Shown here piece after piece: positions 17,404 to 24,707 of a DNA stretch of 64,000 nt. This DNA comes from Dyella_B nitratireducens (GTDB lineage Bacteria > Pseudomonadota > Gammaproteobacteria > Xanthomonadales > Rhodanobacteraceae). The stretch covers positions 744,001 to 808,000 of the forward strand of contig NZ_CP064032.1 of NCBI RefSeq assembly GCF_049532905.1. Direction: 5' to 3'. A program made the translations under genes and the position numbers. Under the pieces are notes generated by a model that was not told the DNA's origin, did no database searches, and saw only the letters and a program-made list of their open reading frames with translations. How positions within the stretch are numbered: the first letter of the stretch is position 1; each line of letters begins with the position of its first letter.

Positions 17404-18158
17404 GCTGGCATCTGCATTTTCTCGGCACCGGCGCCGCGCACGCGGTGGAGCTGGGCTCCTCGTCCGCAGTCGTGGAGCAAGATGGCAAGCCGTTGTTGCT
17501 GATCGATTGCGGCCCCGACACGCTCGATCGTTATATGACTGCGTATAGCGAGCTGCCGCGTAATCTCTACATCACTCACACGCACATGGATCATGTGGGT
17601 GGACTGGAGCGCCTGTTCACTCGCATGTGGTTCGACGAAGCCGTGCGTGGAAAAACGCGTGTGTTCACGCATGCGGCGTTGGTGCCATGGTTGCAGACGC
17701 GGGTGGCTGACTACCCGGGTGCGCTGGCCGAAGGTGGCGTGAATTATTGGGAAGCTTTCCGGCTGGTGCCGTGCTCGCGCGGGTTTTGGCTGGATGGTTT
17801 CTGGTTCGACGTATTCGCCACGCGGCATCATCGCCCTGGCACATCGTTCGGCTTGGCTTTGCAGGGCAGTTTCGCGTTTACCGGCGACACCCGCCCCGTT
17901 CCAGAGGTGTTGATGCATTACGCTGGCGGGCAGGAGCTGATCGCACACGATTGCGGTTTGGTGGGCAATCCCTCGCATACCGGCGTTGACGATATCGAGC
18001 GCGAATACGACGAGAGCTTGCGCGCGCGTTTGGTGCTGTATCACTACGGCAGCAAGGCGGATGGCGATACGTTGATGGCGCGCGGCTATCGCGTTGCGCG
18101 AGCGGGGGAGCGCGTGGCGTTGGTGAATCCGTCGCCGACAAGCCCGGATGCGGGGTGA
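17400..18158 (+). CDS. MBL-fold metallo-hydrolase
   Basis: A 252-residue cytoplasmic protein of the metallo-beta-lactamase fold, closest in style to the RNase Z/PhnP-like branch. The metal-binding HTHMDH motif is at H60-x-H62-x-D64-H65. Further ligands are probably in FAFTGDTRP and AHDCG, and the C-terminal YHYGSK contains a late histidine. Start at ATG 17400, overlapping the kdkA stop; a reading from 17358 is less likely because it lies within kdkA. The substrate is unknown. Coupling to kdkA could reflect simple co-transcription. Confidence 0.85.
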   Translation: MSWHLHFLGTGAAHAVELGSSSAVVEQDGKPLLLIDCGPDTLDRYMTAYSELPRNLYITHTHMDHVGGLERLFTRMWFDEAVRGKTRVFTHAALVPWLQTRVADYPGALAEGGVNYWEAFRLVPCSRGFWLDGFWFDVFATRHHRPGTSFGLALQGSFAFTGDTRPVPEVLMHYAGGQELIAHDCGLVGNPSHTGVDDIEREYDESLRARLVLYHYGSKADGDTLMARGYRVARAGERVALVNPSPTSPDAG

Positions 18159-18164
18159 TTGATA

Positions 18165-18236
18165 GTAGGTTGGGGCGCAAACCCCAAACCCCGGATGTGT
18201 GAACATGGCGATGTTGGGGTTTGCACCCCAACCTAC
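18165..18236. repeat. REPIN of the GGGGTGCAAACCCC type
   Basis: Left GTAGGTTGGGGCGCAAACCCCAAAC, right ATGTTGGGGTTTGCACCCCAACCTAC, with a 20-odd-base spacer. Both GTAG heads are intact. It begins 6 bp after the metallo-hydrolase gene. Confidence 0.88.
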
Positions 18237-18344
18237 GTTGCCGGCTCCTCACTCGGTCCTCGTGGCGCTCTTGTCCGTTAGACGGCTAACGGCTATCCTT
18301 CCGCTTCTTTGCCGGCCTCCAACCGGCAAGATGGTTTTGCGTGC

Positions 18345-18437
18345 GGAGAGATGTCCGAGTGGTTGAAGGAGCACGCCTGGAAAGTGTGTATACGGCTTAT
18401 CCCCGTATCGAGGGTTCGAATCCCTCTCTCTCCGCCA
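18345..18437 (+). tRNA. tRNA-Ser(GGA)
   Basis: A class II tRNA of 93 nt with an encoded CCA end. The acceptor stem GGAGAGA (18345-18351) pairs with TCTCTCC (18427-18433), the discriminator is G, the anticodon loop CTGGAAA gives anticodon GGA, the long variable arm contains GGCTTATCCCC, and the T arm is GAGGGTTCGAATCCCTC. The long variable arm and the G discriminator are serine identity features. Confidence 0.97.
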
Positions 18438-18445
18438 GTTCTCAT

Positions 18446-18474
18446 TGAAACTGGCCATTGAACCGCCAGTTTCA
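18446..18474 (+). other. Hairpin between tRNA-Ser and SRP RNA
   Basis: TGAAACTGGC (18446-18455) pairs perfectly with GCCAGTTTCA (18465-18474). It has no T-tract, so it is more likely a processing or pausing structure in a shared tRNA-SRP RNA transcript than a terminator. Confidence 0.5.
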
Positions 18475-18496
18475 GGGCTTCGATGCCCACCTTTAT

Positions 18497-18606
18497 GGTG
18501 GCCCCGTCGGTCCCCCCGCGACGATAGTTCGCAAACCCCGCCAGGTCCGGAAGGAAGCAACGGTAGCGGATGATTCGGGTGCCGGGGTGTGGCTGGCGGG
18601 GCCGCC
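18497..18606 (+). ncRNA. ffs: Signal recognition particle 4.5S RNA
   Basis: About 110 nt. It contains the conserved SRP apical region CAGGTCCGGAAGGAAGCA followed by the matching strand GCCGGGGTGTGGCTGG, and the ends GGTGGCCCCG (18497-18506) and CGGGGCCGCC (18597-18606) close the long hairpin with one G-U pair. It binds Ffh to deliver membrane proteins co-translationally. It lies 60 bp after tRNA-Ser and before dnaX. The exact ends are inferred from pairing. Confidence 0.95.
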
Positions 18607-18691
18607 GCCTTTTCGGGCCGGTGCTTGCCTGTCTCGCATGACTTGCCATCCCGGACTTGGCACAATCGGTCTTTAGGCCCAAACAGCGTTC

Positions 18692-18979
18692 GGGATGTTC
18701 TGATCAATTCTGCGTAGGTGGCATGATGTCCAGAAGGCTTGCAGAGTGTGTTGTGCGGCGCAGGGAAGACTGGCCGTCTTGTCAAGTCGTGCGGCACAGT
18801 CTGCGAGCCTTCTGGACATCACCCCGTCATTACAATGAATTCGTTGGGGCCGGCTCTGTCCGTCCGCATGCCTTCGGCCCACCGTCTCGACAGACGGCCA
18901 GTCTGCCTTCGCCGATGGCCCTGTGGCCTGCGAACGGACAGAGCCGGTGACACCTACGCAGAATTGATCAGAGCATCCC
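18692..18979. repeat. MITE-like nested inverted-repeat element upstream of dnaX
   Basis: A 288-bp non-coding element bounded by 29-bp terminal inverted repeats with one mismatch (18692-18720 and 18951-18979; GGGATG..CTACGC). Inside are two side-by-side arms. Arm 1 has ends 18725-18745 and 18800-18820 (GATGTCCAGAAGGC..GCCTTCTGGACATC); arm 2 has ends 18850-18863 and 18934-18947 (CCGGCTCTGTCCGT..ACGGACAGAGCCGG). Each arm holds a shared AGACTGGCCGTCT core, in opposite orientation. It contains no convincing gene or transposase. The layout suggests a non-autonomous mobile element or a large structured RNA; no clear target duplication is visible. Confidence 0.75.
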
Positions 18980-18983
18980 TTGC

Positions 18984-20669
18984 ATGTCCTATCAGGTACT
19001 CGCGCGTAAGTGGCGCCCCCGCAAGTTCGCCGAACTCGTCGGTCAGGAGCATGTTGTACGCGCACTCACCAACGCCCTCGACAGCGGGCGTATGCACCAC
19101 GCCTATCTGTTCACCGGCACACGTGGCGTGGGCAAGACCACCATCGCGCGCATCTTCGCCAAGTCGCTGAACTGTGAGCGTGGCGAATCGGCCGATCCTT
19201 GCGGTGAATGCGCGGTGTGCACGGCGGTCGACGCGGGCCGCTTCGTGGATCTCTTGGAAATCGACGCAGCCAGCAACACCGGCGTGGACGACGTGCGCGA
19301 GGTGATCGAGAACGCCCAGTACGCACCGGCGCGCGGGCGCTTCAAGGTGTATCTGGTGGACGAAGTGCACATGCTCTCCAAACCCGCCTTCAACGCCTTG
19401 TTGAAGACGCTGGAAGAGCCACCGCCGCACGTGAAGTTCCTGCTGGCGACCACCGATCCGCAAAAGCTGCCGGTGACGGTGCTGTCGCGCTGCCTGCGCT
19501 TCAACTTGAAGCGTCTGCTGCCGGATCAGATCGCCGGGCAGATGCGCCATATCCTTGGCGCCGAGCATCTCGAATATGACGATGCGGCCATCGTGGAACT
19601 TTCGCGTGCCGCGGATGGTTCGCTGCGCGATGGTCTGTCGCTGCTGGATCAGGCGATCGCCTACGGTGGCGGTACGCTGAAAGCAGACGACGTGCGCGCC
19701 ATGCTCGGCAGTGTCGAGCGCGGTCAGGTGCTTGGTTTGCTCGATGCGTTGGCCGTCGGCGATGGGCAGCAATTGATGGCCGAATGCACGCGCATCGCGT
19801 CGTTCTCGCCGGATTTTGGCAGTGTGCTGGATGATCTGGCCGCAGCCCTGCATCGCATCCAGCTACTGCAGCTGGTGCCGGGTTACCGGCTTGATCAGAA
19901 CGACGGCGACGACCCGGTGCTGACCAGCCTGGCCGAGCGCATGACGCCCGAAGACGTTCAGCTCTACTACCAGATCGCCACGGCCGGCCGTCGCGACCTG
20001 GCGCTGGCGCCCGACACACGTACTGGATTTGAGATGGCGTTGCTGCGCATGTTGGCATTTCGTCCGGGCGACGATGCCGCTCCCGTGGCGGCTTCGGGTG
20101 GGCAACGCTCGGCTGCGCCGCCGCGTCCGCCCGTTGCGCCATCGACATCGGCTTCGGCACCCGTGCAAAACGCACGTCCCGCTGCCGCCACTCATGCAGC
20201 GCCACCCGTGCCGTCACGCGAAAATATCGCTGCTGCCGCAACGCCAGCAGCAGCTCCTGTGCAACGCGTTGCCAGCCCTGGCGGTTTGCCCGATTGGGAA
20301 GCGCTGATTCAGCGCGCCGATCTACGTGGTCCGCTCGGTCAGCTCGCACAGAATTCTGCGTTGCGCGGCAGGGAGGGCCAGACACTGGTGCTAGCGCTGC
20401 AACCGACGCATATGCATTTGGCGGTGGAGCCGATCGTGGGCCAGATTGCCGATCGGCTCAGCGAAGCGCTGGGCGAGCCGATCCGTTTGCGCTTCGTCGA
20501 GGACAGCCATGGCGCTGCGCATACCCCGGCGGCACGCGCAGCCGAGGCGCGCAGTGCAGCGCAGTCGGCTGCCGAAGCCTCGATCGAAGGCGATCCGCTG
20601 GTGCAGGCACTGAAGCGCGAATTCGGCGCGCGCGTGGTGCCGCAATCCATCAAACCCCTTGATTCCTGA
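18984..20669 (+). CDS. dnaX: DNA polymerase III tau (gamma/tau) subunit
   Basis: A 561-residue clamp-loader ATPase. It has Walker A GTRGVGKTT (45-53), four zinc-binding cysteines C64, C73, C76 and C79, Walker B with DEVH at 126-129, and the SRC arginine-finger motif at 168-170. A Pro/Ala-rich linker covers ~360-440, and the C-terminal part resembles the tau region that contacts polymerase and helicase. The A-AAA-AAG slippery site used in E. coli to make gamma is not seen, so only tau may be produced. The ATG lies 4 bp after an inverted-repeat element and has only a weak AGAG upstream. ybaB and recR follow in the usual order. Confidence 0.95.
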   Translation: MSYQVLARKWRPRKFAELVGQEHVVRALTNALDSGRMHHAYLFTGTRGVGKTTIARIFAKSLNCERGESADPCGECAVCTAVDAGRFVDLLEIDAASNTGVDDVREVIENAQYAPARGRFKVYLVDEVHMLSKPAFNALLKTLEEPPPHVKFLLATTDPQKLPVTVLSRCLRFNLKRLLPDQIAGQMRHILGAEHLEYDDAAIVELSRAADGSLRDGLSLLDQAIAYGGGTLKADDVRAMLGSVERGQVLGLLDALAVGDGQQLMAECTRIASFSPDFGSVLDDLAAALHRIQLLQLVPGYRLDQNDGDDPVLTSLAERMTPEDVQLYYQIATAGRRDLALAPDTRTGFEMALLRMLAFRPGDDAAPVAASGGQRSAAPPRPPVAPSTSASAPVQNARPAAATHAAPPVPSRENIAAAATPAAAPVQRVASPGGLPDWEALIQRADLRGPLGQLAQNSALRGREGQTLVLALQPTHMHLAVEPIVGQIADRLSEALGEPIRLRFVEDSHGAAHTPAARAAEARSAAQSAAEASIEGDPLVQALKREFGARVVPQSIKPLDS

Positions 20670-20687
20670 TTCTGGAGTACACGTGTT

Positions 20688-21011
20688 ATGAGAGGACAAC
20701 TTGGCCAGCTGATGCAGCAGGCGCAGCGCATGCAGGAAGACATGAAGCGCGCGCAGGAAGAAATCGCCAAGCTTGAAGTCACCGGTACCTCGGGTGGCGG
20801 TCTAGTGAGTGTCGTCATGACCGGTGCACACGAAGTGCGTCGCGTGCAGATCGACCGCAAGTTGTTCGCCGATGATCCGGAGATGGCTGAAGATCTCGTG
20901 GCCGCCGCGGTCAACGACGCGGTGAACAAGGTGGCTGAGGTGAGCAAGAACAAGCTTGGTGGGCTGACTGCCGGCATGAATTTGCCGCCTGGGTTCAAGA
21001 TGCCGTTTTGA
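20688..21011 (+). CDS. ybaB: YbaB/EbfC family nucleoid-associated protein
   Basis: A 107-residue DNA-binding protein of the YbaB/EbfC family, a dimer with a helix-strand-helix build. The helical MQQAQRMQEDMKRAQEEIA start, the central GGGLVSVVMTGAHEV sheet and the LTAGMNLPPGFKMPF tail are typical. CTGGAG lies 10 bp upstream of the ATG. The order dnaX-ybaB-recR is conserved across proteobacteria. Confidence 0.95.
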   Translation: MRGQLGQLMQQAQRMQEDMKRAQEEIAKLEVTGTSGGGLVSVVMTGAHEVRRVQIDRKLFADDPEMAEDLVAAAVNDAVNKVAEVSKNKLGGLTAGMNLPPGFKMPF

Positions 21012-21018
21012 TGTTATC

Positions 21019-21039
21019 CCTCTCCTCGAAAAGGAGAGG
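21019..21039. repeat. CCTCTCC-type hairpin between ybaB and recR
   Basis: CCTCTCCT pairs with AGGAGAGG around CGAAA. Its right arm overlaps the AGGAGAGGA that looks like the recR ribosome binding site, so the hairpin could modulate recR translation. Similar hairpins occur at 35185-35210, 62033-62060 and 62563-62581. Confidence 0.6.
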
Positions 21040-21051
21040 AAATAAAAATAC

Positions 21052-21651
21052 ATGAGCTCATCTCCCCTCCTCAGCGAACTCATCGAAGCCTTGCGTTGCT
21101 TACCGGGTGTAGGCGGCAAGAGTGCGCAACGCATGGCGTTTCATCTGCTGGAGCGCGAACGCGAGCGTGGGCTAAAACTGGCCAGCGTGCTGCAACAGGC
21201 GATGCAAAAGATCGGTCACTGCTCGCGTTGCCGCAACTTCAGCGAAACACGGGTGTGCGCTATCTGCGCGAGCAGCAGTCGCGACCGGCACATACTCTGC
21301 GTGGTGGAGTCGCCTACCGATCTCGCTGCCATTGAGCAAGCTACCGGTTATCGGGGGCAGTACTTCGTGCTGATGGGGCGCCTGTCGCCGCTGGATGGCC
21401 TGGGACCTGAAGAACTCGGTCTCGGACTATTGAGCGAGCGGCTAGGCGAAAGTGAAGTGGAAGAACTGATCCTCGCCACCAACCCCACGGTAGAAGGCGA
21501 GGCTACTGCGCACTATCTGGCACAGCTCGCGCGCGCCGCCGGCATTCGCCCGACGCGTTTGGCGCATGGCGTGCCGCTGGGAGGCGAGTTGGAATACGTG
21601 GATCGCGGCACATTGGCGCATGCGTTCGGCAGCCGCCAATCCATCGACTAA
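21052..21651 (+). CDS. recR: Recombination mediator RecR
   Basis: A 199-residue protein of the RecFOR pathway, which loads RecA on gapped DNA. It has a helix-hairpin-helix start (ALRCLPGVGGKSAQRMAFHLL), a C4 zinc finger (C57, C60, C69, C72), a Toprim domain (ILCVVESPTDLAAIE) and the C-terminal Walker-B-like part (LATNPTVEGEATAHYLA, THGVPLGGELEY-like). Strong AGGAGAGG 12 bp upstream of the ATG. Confidence 0.96.
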   Translation: MSSSPLLSELIEALRCLPGVGGKSAQRMAFHLLERERERGLKLASVLQQAMQKIGHCSRCRNFSETRVCAICASSSRDRHILCVVESPTDLAAIEQATGYRGQYFVLMGRLSPLDGLGPEELGLGLLSERLGESEVEELILATNPTVEGEATAHYLAQLARAAGIRPTRLAHGVPLGGELEYVDRGTLAHAFGSRQSID

Positions 21652-21677
21652 GCAGCACTCATCAGGGAGACACGTAC

Positions 21678-22022
21678 ATGGGCGACACCATCTTCGGCAA
21701 GATCGTCCGGCGCGAGATACCGGCTGACATCGTCTACGAAAACGATGACGTGCTGGCTTTCAAGGATCTCAATCCGCAGGCACCGGTGCACGTGTTGTTC
21801 GTGCCCAAGCGCGCACTCGCCACTTTGAACGAGGCAACGTCCGCGGACGCCGAATTGCTTGGCAAGCTGATGCTCGCCGCGGCCGATTATGCGAAAGCAC
21901 AAGGCTTCGACAAGGATGGCTATCGCGTGGTGGTCAATTGCAACGAGCATGGCGGGCAGACGGTATTTCATCTGCATCTGCATCTGCTGGCAGGCCGACG
22001 TATGCATTGGCCGCCGGGCTGA
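21678..22022 (+). CDS. HIT-family (HinT-like) nucleotide hydrolase
   Basis: A 114-residue histidine-triad protein. The active-site motif is VFHLHLHLLAG (HxHxHxx) near residues 96-106, and the start GDTIFGKIVRREIPADIVYENDDVLAF is the usual HinT opening. HinT enzymes hydrolyse purine nucleoside phosphoramidates and aminoacyl adenylates. It ends just before a bidirectional-looking terminator that separates it from the convergent slp-like operon. Confidence 0.92.
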   Translation: MGDTIFGKIVRREIPADIVYENDDVLAFKDLNPQAPVHVLFVPKRALATLNEATSADAELLGKLMLAAADYAKAQGFDKDGYRVVVNCNEHGGQTVFHLHLHLLAGRRMHWPPG

Positions 22023-22042
22023 TTGGCGATCGTTCGTTACAT

Positions 22043-22071
22043 AAAAAACGCCGGCTTCTGCCGGCGTTTTT
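22043..22071. terminator. Bidirectional Rho-independent terminator
   Basis: AAAAAACGCCGGC-TTCT-GCCGGCGTTTTT: a GC-rich stem with T-tracts on both strands, placed between the HIT-family gene and the convergent Slp-family gene. It can end transcription from both sides. Confidence 0.92.
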
Positions 22072-22092
22072 CGTGAAGCTGCGAGGTAACGA

Positions 22093-22686
22093 TCAGCGGT
22101 GGCGAACCACGATCACCGGCGGTGCGTAAAAGCCACCCCATCCCCAGCCGCCGCCCCAATAAGGGCCACCCCAATACGGACCCCAATAGGGTCCCCAGAA
22201 CGGGTCATACCAGCCCGGACCGTACGGATAACCGACGACCAGCGGGCGCTTCGGCCACAGGTAAACCACTTCGGCTTCCACGCGCGGGTAGGCATAGTCG
22301 TAATCACCCACCTTGCGGCTGACCGTGCCCTGGACGGCGCCGGTTACGGTGATTTCCCGACCGGGCTTGAAGACTTCAGGATCATAGAAGCCGGGACGGC
22401 AAGCGACGAAGCGACCTTGGCTGTTGCTGTTGTCGCCAGCGGCCGGACGAGCTTGATCGTCGAGCGGGCGGCTCAGCACGTAGAAGCAGGTGGCGTTCTG
22501 GCTGGGTTCGGTGCTGATGATGCTACCGCCCCAGCGCACTTGCGTGCCGTTGGCGGTGCCACCTTGCTGGACGCTTGCGGTGGTAACGGGGGCAAAGTAG
22601 CCCTGCAGCGGCTTCGGCACCGTGGCGCACGCGGCCAACAGGGTGGAAAGCGCAGCAAGGCTGAGGATTCGGTACAGGGGAGACAT
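22093..22686 (-). CDS. Slp-family outer-membrane lipoprotein
   Basis: A 197-residue lipoprotein of the Slp (starvation lipoprotein) family. The start at 22686 has GGAGA 8 bp upstream on the coding strand; two ATGs further upstream (22701, 22734) lack one. The signal ends in the lipobox LAAC, so the mature N-terminus is the lipidated cysteine. The Slp domain is recognisable (QVRWGGSIIST, FVACRPGFYDPEVFKPG, YAYPRVEAEVVYLWP). After it comes an unusual ~45-residue tail rich in Trp, Tyr, Gly and Pro. It follows the transglutaminase gene by 50 bp. The cellular role of Slp proteins is not established. Confidence 0.88.
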   Translation of the reverse strand: MSPLYRILSLAALSTLLAACATVPKPLQGYFAPVTTASVQQGGTANGTQVRWGGSIISTEPSQNATCFYVLSRPLDDQARPAAGDNSNSQGRFVACRPGFYDPEVFKPGREITVTGAVQGTVSRKVGDYDYAYPRVEAEVVYLWPKRPLVVGYPYGPGWYDPFWGPYWGPYWGGPYWGGGWGWGGFYAPPVIVVRHR

Positions 22687-22736
22687 GACGTGTTTCTCCA
22701 TCTTGGGCGGATGCATGCTACATCGTGGCGCCATGC

Positions 22737-24707
22737 TCAGACCATGCGGCGTGGGTGGAAATTCCGTACTGCCTGTCTGAAGGTGCGCAAAGATTCAGTG
22801 GACGGTTCAACAGTGGCGTAGCGCAGCTCGATATAGCACCTCATCAAATGGTCCAGTTCCACGCGTTGACCGGGCAGTGCACGGCTGGCACGGCGAAGGA
22901 AATGCTGCGGCCCTTCACTGCGCCGGCGTACGACTCCAGCATGCGCAAGCTTGCGTTCCAATGAGCGCAAGGCCGCGAGAGCAGGATCGCCTTCCGGTCG
23001 ACGCCACAACGCCCACGCCAAGCCCAGTGCCCCGAACGCCGTGATGCAGATCACCAGCAGCCTGGTCAGCAGGCCGATGTCTGCGTCGCGAATGCCGAAC
23101 GGTGTCAGTAGTCCGCGCTGGCGCAATGCGTCGAAACCGATAACGCTTTGGTTCCACCATCGGTTGACGATGTCCCACTGGTTGCGCATCGATTCCAGGA
23201 AACCCTCTTGATACCAGGGGAGCTGATTGCCGGCGGCGCTTGCAGCGCCCTGCGAAATACGCTGCGGCCGCACTGCCGCAGTCGGGTCTATGCGCACCCA
23301 GCCGCGTCCTTCCAGCCACACTTCGCTCCAGGCATGTGCATCGGCATTACGCACGAGCAGGTACTGGCCGATCTTGTTCCAGAAGCCGCCCTGGAAGCCG
23401 GTAACCACGCGTGCGGGAATGCCGGCGGCGCGCATCAGCACGGTGAAGGCGGAGGCATAGTGTTCGCAAAAACCTTCGTGCGTGTTGAACAGAAAATCAT
23501 CGACGGCATCGCGGCCCAGCGGCGCCGGCAGCAAGGTGTAGCTGAAGCCGTCGTTGTGGAACATGTTCAAGGCGGCCCGGATGATGGCCGCGTTGTCGTG
23601 GCCGTAGCGTTGGCGCCATTGCTCGGCGAGCGCATGGGTACGCGGATCGAAACCATCGGGCAACTGCAAGGCATGCATGCGCGTGGCGATATCCAGGTTT
23701 GGCTGGAAGCGGTAATTCACCGCTGATCGGAGTTCGTACTCACGCACTTCATCGACCGGCTTGTCCGCAAGAACTTCACCATCCGTATGCGCTTGCGATT
23801 GCAAGGGCGCTGCCAGCGGCACGTCCAGCGTGGGGAGTACGTGCTGGTGCGTGGGCTCCAGGCTGATGTGGTAGCTGATCGTCCTGGCGGCTTCGACCGG
23901 AATCGACGTGCTGACCGGCTGCTCGGATCGTTGCCAGTCGTGGCCGTCGTAATTCCACATGACGAATGCACGGAAATAGCGTTGGTCTTGCGGTGGCGGC
24001 GGTCCGTCGAAACTCACGCGCATGGCGGCGGTATCGTCGGTGAGCAGTTCGTTGAATTCGTTGGGCGACATGTGGTCGCTAAGCCCGGTGTGCGCTGCCG
24101 ATTGGCTGTTGTTGCCCCATAGCGGCGTACTCAGTCGCGGCACCAGTACGAAGGCGGTGAGCGCCAGCGGCATGGATGCCACCAACAATCCGAGCGCAGG
24201 TAACAACTGACGTGGCAACGTGGGTGAAGTCTGCGTGGGTTCGAGCGATCGCCAGGTCGTCAACGCGGGTAGCAGACCAAGCGCGACGACCAAGGTGGCC
24301 ACCATGCCTTGACCGAACAGCAATGCCGCCATCAACAGGAAGCAGGCAAAGGCCGCGGCCACGCGCGCATCGCGTGGCGCTTCGCTTTCGCTGAGCTTCA
24401 ATACCAGCAGACCTGCAGCGAGGGCCGAGCCAGGTTCACGCCCGAACAGGTTGCCGTAATCGAGCACTACGGCGCCGACCAGGAAGGCCAGCATCGGCAC
24501 CTTCAGCCAACCCGGTACACGTCCCGGCCGATAACGTCGTTGCCACCAGCGCAAGCCAAGCGCCACGAACAGCGCTAGCGTCAACCAGATCGCCAGATGT
24601 CCTGCGTGTACTGCCAGTACAAAGGCGGACGTTATACACAGCAGATCGAACGTGCGGTCGTTGATCCGCTCATACGCATGGTGCTTGGTTCGCCACCAGC
24701 TTGTCAT
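22737..24707 (-). CDS. Transglutaminase-like membrane protein (TgpA type, DUF3488)
   Basis: A 656-residue inner-membrane protein. The N-terminal third holds several helices (DUF3488 region), then comes a periplasmic transglutaminase-like domain with the intact triad C414 (GFCEHYASAF), H458 (NADAHAWSEVW) and D474 (RIDPTAAV). A further helix (LLVICITAFGALGLAWALW) and a cytoplasmic DUF4129-like tail follow. TgpA of Pseudomonas is the model for this architecture; substrates are unknown. The ATG at 24707 overlaps the DUF58 stop (ATGA). The moxR-DUF58-transglutaminase order is conserved, and the three probably act together in a chaperone/protease-like pathway. Confidence 0.93.
   Translation of the reverse strand: MTSWWRTKHHAYERINDRTFDLLCITSAFVLAVHAGHLAIWLTLALFVALGLRWWQRRYRPGRVPGWLKVPMLAFLVGAVVLDYGNLFGREPGSALAAGLLVLKLSESEAPRDARVAAAFACFLLMAALLFGQGMVATLVVALGLLPALTTWRSLEPTQTSPTLPRQLLPALGLLVASMPLALTAFVLVPRLSTPLWGNNSQSAAHTGLSDHMSPNEFNELLTDDTAAMRVSFDGPPPPQDQRYFRAFVMWNYDGHDWQRSEQPVSTSIPVEAARTISYHISLEPTHQHVLPTLDVPLAAPLQSQAHTDGEVLADKPVDEVREYELRSAVNYRFQPNLDIATRMHALQLPDGFDPRTHALAEQWRQRYGHDNAAIIRAALNMFHNDGFSYTLLPAPLGRDAVDDFLFNTHEGFCEHYASAFTVLMRAAGIPARVVTGFQGGFWNKIGQYLLVRNADAHAWSEVWLEGRGWVRIDPTAAVRPQRISQGAASAAGNQLPWYQEGFLESMRNQWDIVNRWWNQSVIGFDALRQRGLLTPFGIRDADIGLLTRLLVICITAFGALGLAWALWRRPEGDPALAALRSLERKLAHAGVVRRRSEGPQHFLRRASRALPGQRVELDHLMRCYIELRYATVEPSTESLRTFRQAVRNFHPRRMV

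Noticed and set aside
18673..19065. Open frames crossing the inverted-repeat element before dnaX
   Set aside because: They are products of the repeats and have no ribosome binding site or plausible protein composition.
18984..20669. Programmed frameshift site for a gamma form of dnaX
   Set aside because: No A-AAA-AAG or similar slippery run with a downstream hairpin is visible in the linker region.
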